Below, one piece after another: positions 34,172-36,738 of a stretch of DNA of 36,738 nucleotides. Source of the stretch: Terriglobia bacterium. Lineage in GTDB: Bacteria > Acidobacteriota > Terriglobia > Terriglobales > Acidobacteriaceae. Positions within the stretch are counted from its first letter, which is position 1. Each line of letters opens with the position of its first letter. Under the pieces are notes generated by a model. It saw only the letters and a list, made by a program, of their open reading frames with translations. It had not been told where the DNA came from and searched no databases. The DNA is taken from NCBI GenBank assembly GCA_021325035.1, contig JAJPHW010000071.1, positions 1 to 36,738 of the forward strand. Direction: 5' to 3'. A program made the position numbers and the translations under genes.

Positions 34172-34174
34172 TTG
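34161..34174 (+). promoter_or_regulatory. Shine-Dalgarno and TTG start of the large TPR gene
   Basis: GGAG (34161-34164) is followed by seven bases and TTG (34172-34174). A typical signal peptide begins exactly there and no in-frame ATG lies nearby, so this site decides the start. Confidence 0.7.
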
Positions 34175-36738
34175 AAAAGCATATTCATCTACGGGCTGTT
34201 GTGCTTTTTGTTTTTGTCGAGCACACATGCGATTCTCGCCCAGACTTACAAAATCAATCAATCCGCGCCCGACAAAGTAAGTGCGAGTCGTTCCGAGCAC
34301 AATTCCGAAACTAAATCTTTAGGATGGGGTTCAAACATTGAGAACGCTCGTTTGGCGCGTTCTGCGCAACAGGCGCTAAAAAATGGCGACTATCCCGCCG
34401 CAGTTGACTATGCACAACGCGCGGCCCAAGCAGCCCCAGGAGATGCACAGTTGTGGTTCCTGCTCGGTTACGCAGCGCGATTGGCGGGTAAACGTAACCT
34501 CTCAATAGATTCTTACAATCGTGGATTAAAAATTGAGCCGTCTTCCTTAGAAGGGCAGTCAGGCCTTGCGCAAGCGTACTACAGCGCCGGACAAACTTCA
34601 GAGGCCGAACACATCCTCACCAGCATTATCGCGGCAGATTCGCGGCGGACCAACGACGTCGCGCTTCTCGGAGAAATTCAACTCCGGTCAGAGAAGTATG
34701 ATGAAGCAATTTCAACGCTCAACAAGGCGGAAGGGTTACAGCCTTCCTCGCGCATCGAGCTTCTAATCGCATCCGCTTATCAGCACAAGAAGCAGTTTGA
34801 TCTCGCGAACCATTATTTGTCGCTCGCGAAGCAGCACTCTCCAAATGATCCGGAGATAGCCCGTTCTTTCGCTGGATACTATCGGGAGACTGGAAATTAC
34901 AGAGCTGCCATACTTTCCCTGCAGACTATCCGAAACCCCAGTGCTGATGTGCTAGCTGAACTTGCGTACACCTATCAGTTGAGTGGAAACCCCGCGGAAT
35001 CCGCCCGATTCTATGCTAGAGCTGCTCATGAACGCCCCAAAGACTTGAACCTTCAGCTCTCTGCCGCACAAGCGGAAGTCACAGCGGGTTCCATTGAGGC
35101 TTCCCAGCCATTTATTGATCGAGCCGCCCAGATTGATCCTGACCATTACCGTCTTCATGCCGTACGGGGTGAAATCGCACGCTTAGAAGATAGAAATGAC
35201 GACGCGATTCGGGAATATCGATCCGCGATCGAACACCTGCCAAGCGATACGCCCGAAGGCATGCTCTATCCCATAGCGTTGCGAATGAATTTGGTGGCCT
35301 TAGAAAAGAGTGCATCTGATCAGGATGCTGCCAAACATGATCTTGAGGTTGCCAGTGCAGCCATCAAAGGTCTCGATGTGCGCGGGCCATCTCGGCCCGA
35401 GTTTCTGCGTTTGCGGGCTCTCGTAAACATGGAACATGGCGACCTTACGGCCGCAGATGCTGATCTAAAGGAAGCCCTATCGCTTGGCCCCGACGATCCG
35501 AACAATCTGCAACTCAGCGGCGATTTATTAGTGAAGATGGGCCGCACCGAAGATGCGATCAAGCTTTACCAAAAGGTACTTGAGGTTGATTCCACAAATC
35601 ACTTGGCCCTAGCTTCTCTGGGCTTTGCCTCTCGTACTGTTGGCCGCGATGCTGAGGCGGAGAAATATTTCAAGAAGCTGGCTGAAGTGGAACCGAAATC
35701 GTATGCCGCCTACCTAGCGCTAGGCGATCTTTACACGTCGGAACGGGAGTTCCCGCAAGCGGAGGGTTCCTACCGCAAAGCTTTCGCCATCGCTCCAAAG
35801 AACAGTCAAATCATTGCCGGTGCCATGAACGCGGCGATTGAAGCCAAGAAATTCCCGCTGGCAGCAGAGTGGCTGGGCCGGGCAACGGTAGAAATAAAGG
35901 AAAATTCGCAGGTCATGCGGGAAGAAGAACGTTATTACAGCTGGACCGGCGATTATCAGCAATCCGGCGATATTGCACATGAAGCTATCAAGAAACTGCC
36001 GAACGATCGCGATGTCGTCGTATATCTGGGATACGATTTGCTTCATCTTGAAAAATATGACGAACTCGCGGCCCTGACATCTCAATATCAAAACAGACTG
36101 CCTAAGGAACCTGATATTCCGCTTCTTAAGGGATATGTGGACAAGCATAACGGAGCACTGGAAGAAGCTGATAAAGACTTTAGCGAAGCGCTCACACGCG
36201 ATCCAAATATTGCTACTGCTTACGTCAATCGCGGATTTGTCAGGCACGACTTACATCGCCCGGCGGAGGCTCGGGAGGACTTTGAAATCGCATTAAAGCT
36301 TGACCCCAAGAATGGTGAGGGTCATCTTGGAATGGCATATGCCAGTTTGGACTCCCACCAAGCTAAAAATGCTTTGCGTGAAGTGCAAGTCGCCAAAGAA
36401 GCGCTCGGTGACTCCATGGCGATTCACTTAATTCGAGCCACAGCATTTGGCGATCTGGGAAAACTAAAAGATGCAGCCACAGAATATCGTTTGGCGCTGA
36501 ACTTCGCCCCGGACAATGCTTCACTTCATCTTGCGCTCGCCGACACGCTTTTCGGAGAGAAAATGTATTCCGATGCAGTGACAGAATTGCACATTGCTGC
36601 GAAGCTTACGCCAGACGATACATTGATCTATGCAAGTCTCGCCCGGTGCTATGCGGAACTCCATGACCGCGACGCTGCAATGCAGAACATAGAACTTGCC
36701 GAGCGATATGTTGCCAATCAACCTCAAAATCAGAGCAC
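34172..36738 (+). CDS. Large exported TPR protein (partial, C-terminus outside window)
   Basis: 855 complete codons with no stop before the right edge. The TTG start is followed by a signal peptide (IFIYGLLCFLFLSSTHAILA, cleavage before Q). The rest is a nearly unbroken array of 34-residue TPR units from about residue 60 onward, for example ALKNGDYPAAVDYAQRAAQA, LAELAYTYQLSGNPAESARF and LALGDLYTSEREFPQAEGSY, with typical A/G/Y/P spacing. Large secreted TPR proteins act as scaffolds in exopolysaccharide export and in PEP-CTERM/exosortase-type systems, but no lipobox, exosortase or sorting motif is seen here. It is divergent from the GT-C operon, so a link to that glycan route is possible. Function unknown. 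Confidence 0.88.
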   Translation, partial: MKSIFIYGLLCFLFLSSTHAILAQTYKINQSAPDKVSASRSEHNSETKSLGWGSNIENARLARSAQQALKNGDYPAAVDYAQRAAQAAPGDAQLWFLLGYAARLAGKRNLSIDSYNRGLKIEPSSLEGQSGLAQAYYSAGQTSEAEHILTSIIAADSRRTNDVALLGEIQLRSEKYDEAISTLNKAEGLQPSSRIELLIASAYQHKKQFDLANHYLSLAKQHSPNDPEIARSFAGYYRETGNYRAAILSLQTIRNPSADVLAELAYTYQLSGNPAESARFYARAAHERPKDLNLQLSAAQAEVTAGSIEASQPFIDRAAQIDPDHYRLHAVRGEIARLEDRNDDAIREYRSAIEHLPSDTPEGMLYPIALRMNLVALEKSASDQDAAKHDLEVASAAIKGLDVRGPSRPEFLRLRALVNMEHGDLTAADADLKEALSLGPDDPNNLQLSGDLLVKMGRTEDAIKLYQKVLEVDSTNHLALASLGFASRTVGRDAEAEKYFKKLAEVEPKSYAAYLALGDLYTSEREFPQAEGSYRKAFAIAPKNSQIIAGAMNAAIEAKKFPLAAEWLGRATVEIKENSQVMREEERYYSWTGDYQQSGDIAHEAIKKLPNDRDVVVYLGYDLLHLEKYDELAALTSQYQNRLPKEPDIPLLKGYVDKHNGALEEADKDFSEALTRDPNIATAYVNRGFVRHDLHRPAEAREDFEIALKLDPKNGEGHLGMAYASLDSHQAKNALREVQVAKEALGDSMAIHLIRATAFGDLGKLKDAATEYRLALNFAPDNASLHLALADTLFGEKMYSDAVTELHIAAKLTPDDTLIYASLARCYAELHDRDAAMQNIELAERYVANQPQNQS

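Noticed and set aside
35720-36247. Minus-strand open frame (175 codons) inside the large TPR gene
   Set aside because: The plus strand encodes regular TPR units throughout; the antisense frame has no recognisable features.
1-36738. Search for tRNA genes, CRISPR arrays, insertion sequences and attachment sites
   Set aside because: No tRNA cloverleaf, regularly spaced repeat, transposase or integrase was found by reading; a covariance-model search would be needed to exclude small RNAs.

Overview
The window looks like a chromosomal segment of a member of the Acidobacteriota. The basis is family content: a YXWGXW-repeat secreted protein, an acidobacterial-type VWFA protein (MIDAS DxSxS), several small secreted proteins of families typical of that phylum, and a very large secreted TPR protein. 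This is an inference; no 16S rRNA or other marker gene is present. I saw no tRNA, rRNA, CRISPR array, insertion sequence, integrase or attachment site. The window cuts a gene at each end: a response-regulator/PAS protein on the left and a TPR protein on the right.

Layout. 1-6247 holds signalling and envelope-stress genes: the receiver-PAS protein, a YXWGXW protein, two small proteins in one minus-strand unit, an orphan CHASE3-type histidine kinase and an MscS channel opened by a TTG start. 6254-8401 holds a VWFA protein and GalE on the minus strand. 8713-17911 is a glucan module: an ABC exporter, a GT84 cyclic-beta-1,2-glucan-synthase-like protein that ends exactly where the GH94 phosphorylase module of NdvB/Cgs would begin, a GH39 glycosidase, and a convergent Tat-exported glycoamylase/GH144-type protein. 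17993-22312 holds a carboxypeptidase-regulatory-like protein, a three-repeat DUF5666-like protein, a secreted TPR protein and an NTP_transf_5-like nucleotidyltransferase.

22658-23992 is a secreted duplicated Ig-like protein closed by a clear rho-independent terminator. 24000-27655 is a minus-strand unit: a Wzx-type flippase fused to a cytoplasmic DGNHR-motif domain, then a STAS protein, a small membrane protein and a dTMP-kinase-like P-loop kinase. Divergent from it is a GH99-like lipoprotein. 28705-34064 is a tightly packed five-gene minus-strand operon: a GT-C membrane glycosyltransferase, three exported proteins and a GtrB/DPM1-like GT2. The first three genes are joined by stop/start overlaps. 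From 34172 the TPR protein runs off the right edge from a TTG start with a good Shine-Dalgarno.

Read together, most of the window serves the cell surface. GalE supplies UDP-sugars. The exporter and synthase form an NdvA/NdvB-like pair for a beta-1,2-glucan-type polymer that GH39 and GH144-like enzymes could trim. The flippase unit and the GtrB/GT-C operon look like two further lipid-linked glycan routes. The two parts most likely to be undescribed are the GH94-less synthase locus and the flippase-DGNHR fusion with its STAS and kinase neighbours; the coupled GT-C/secreted/GtrB operon is third.
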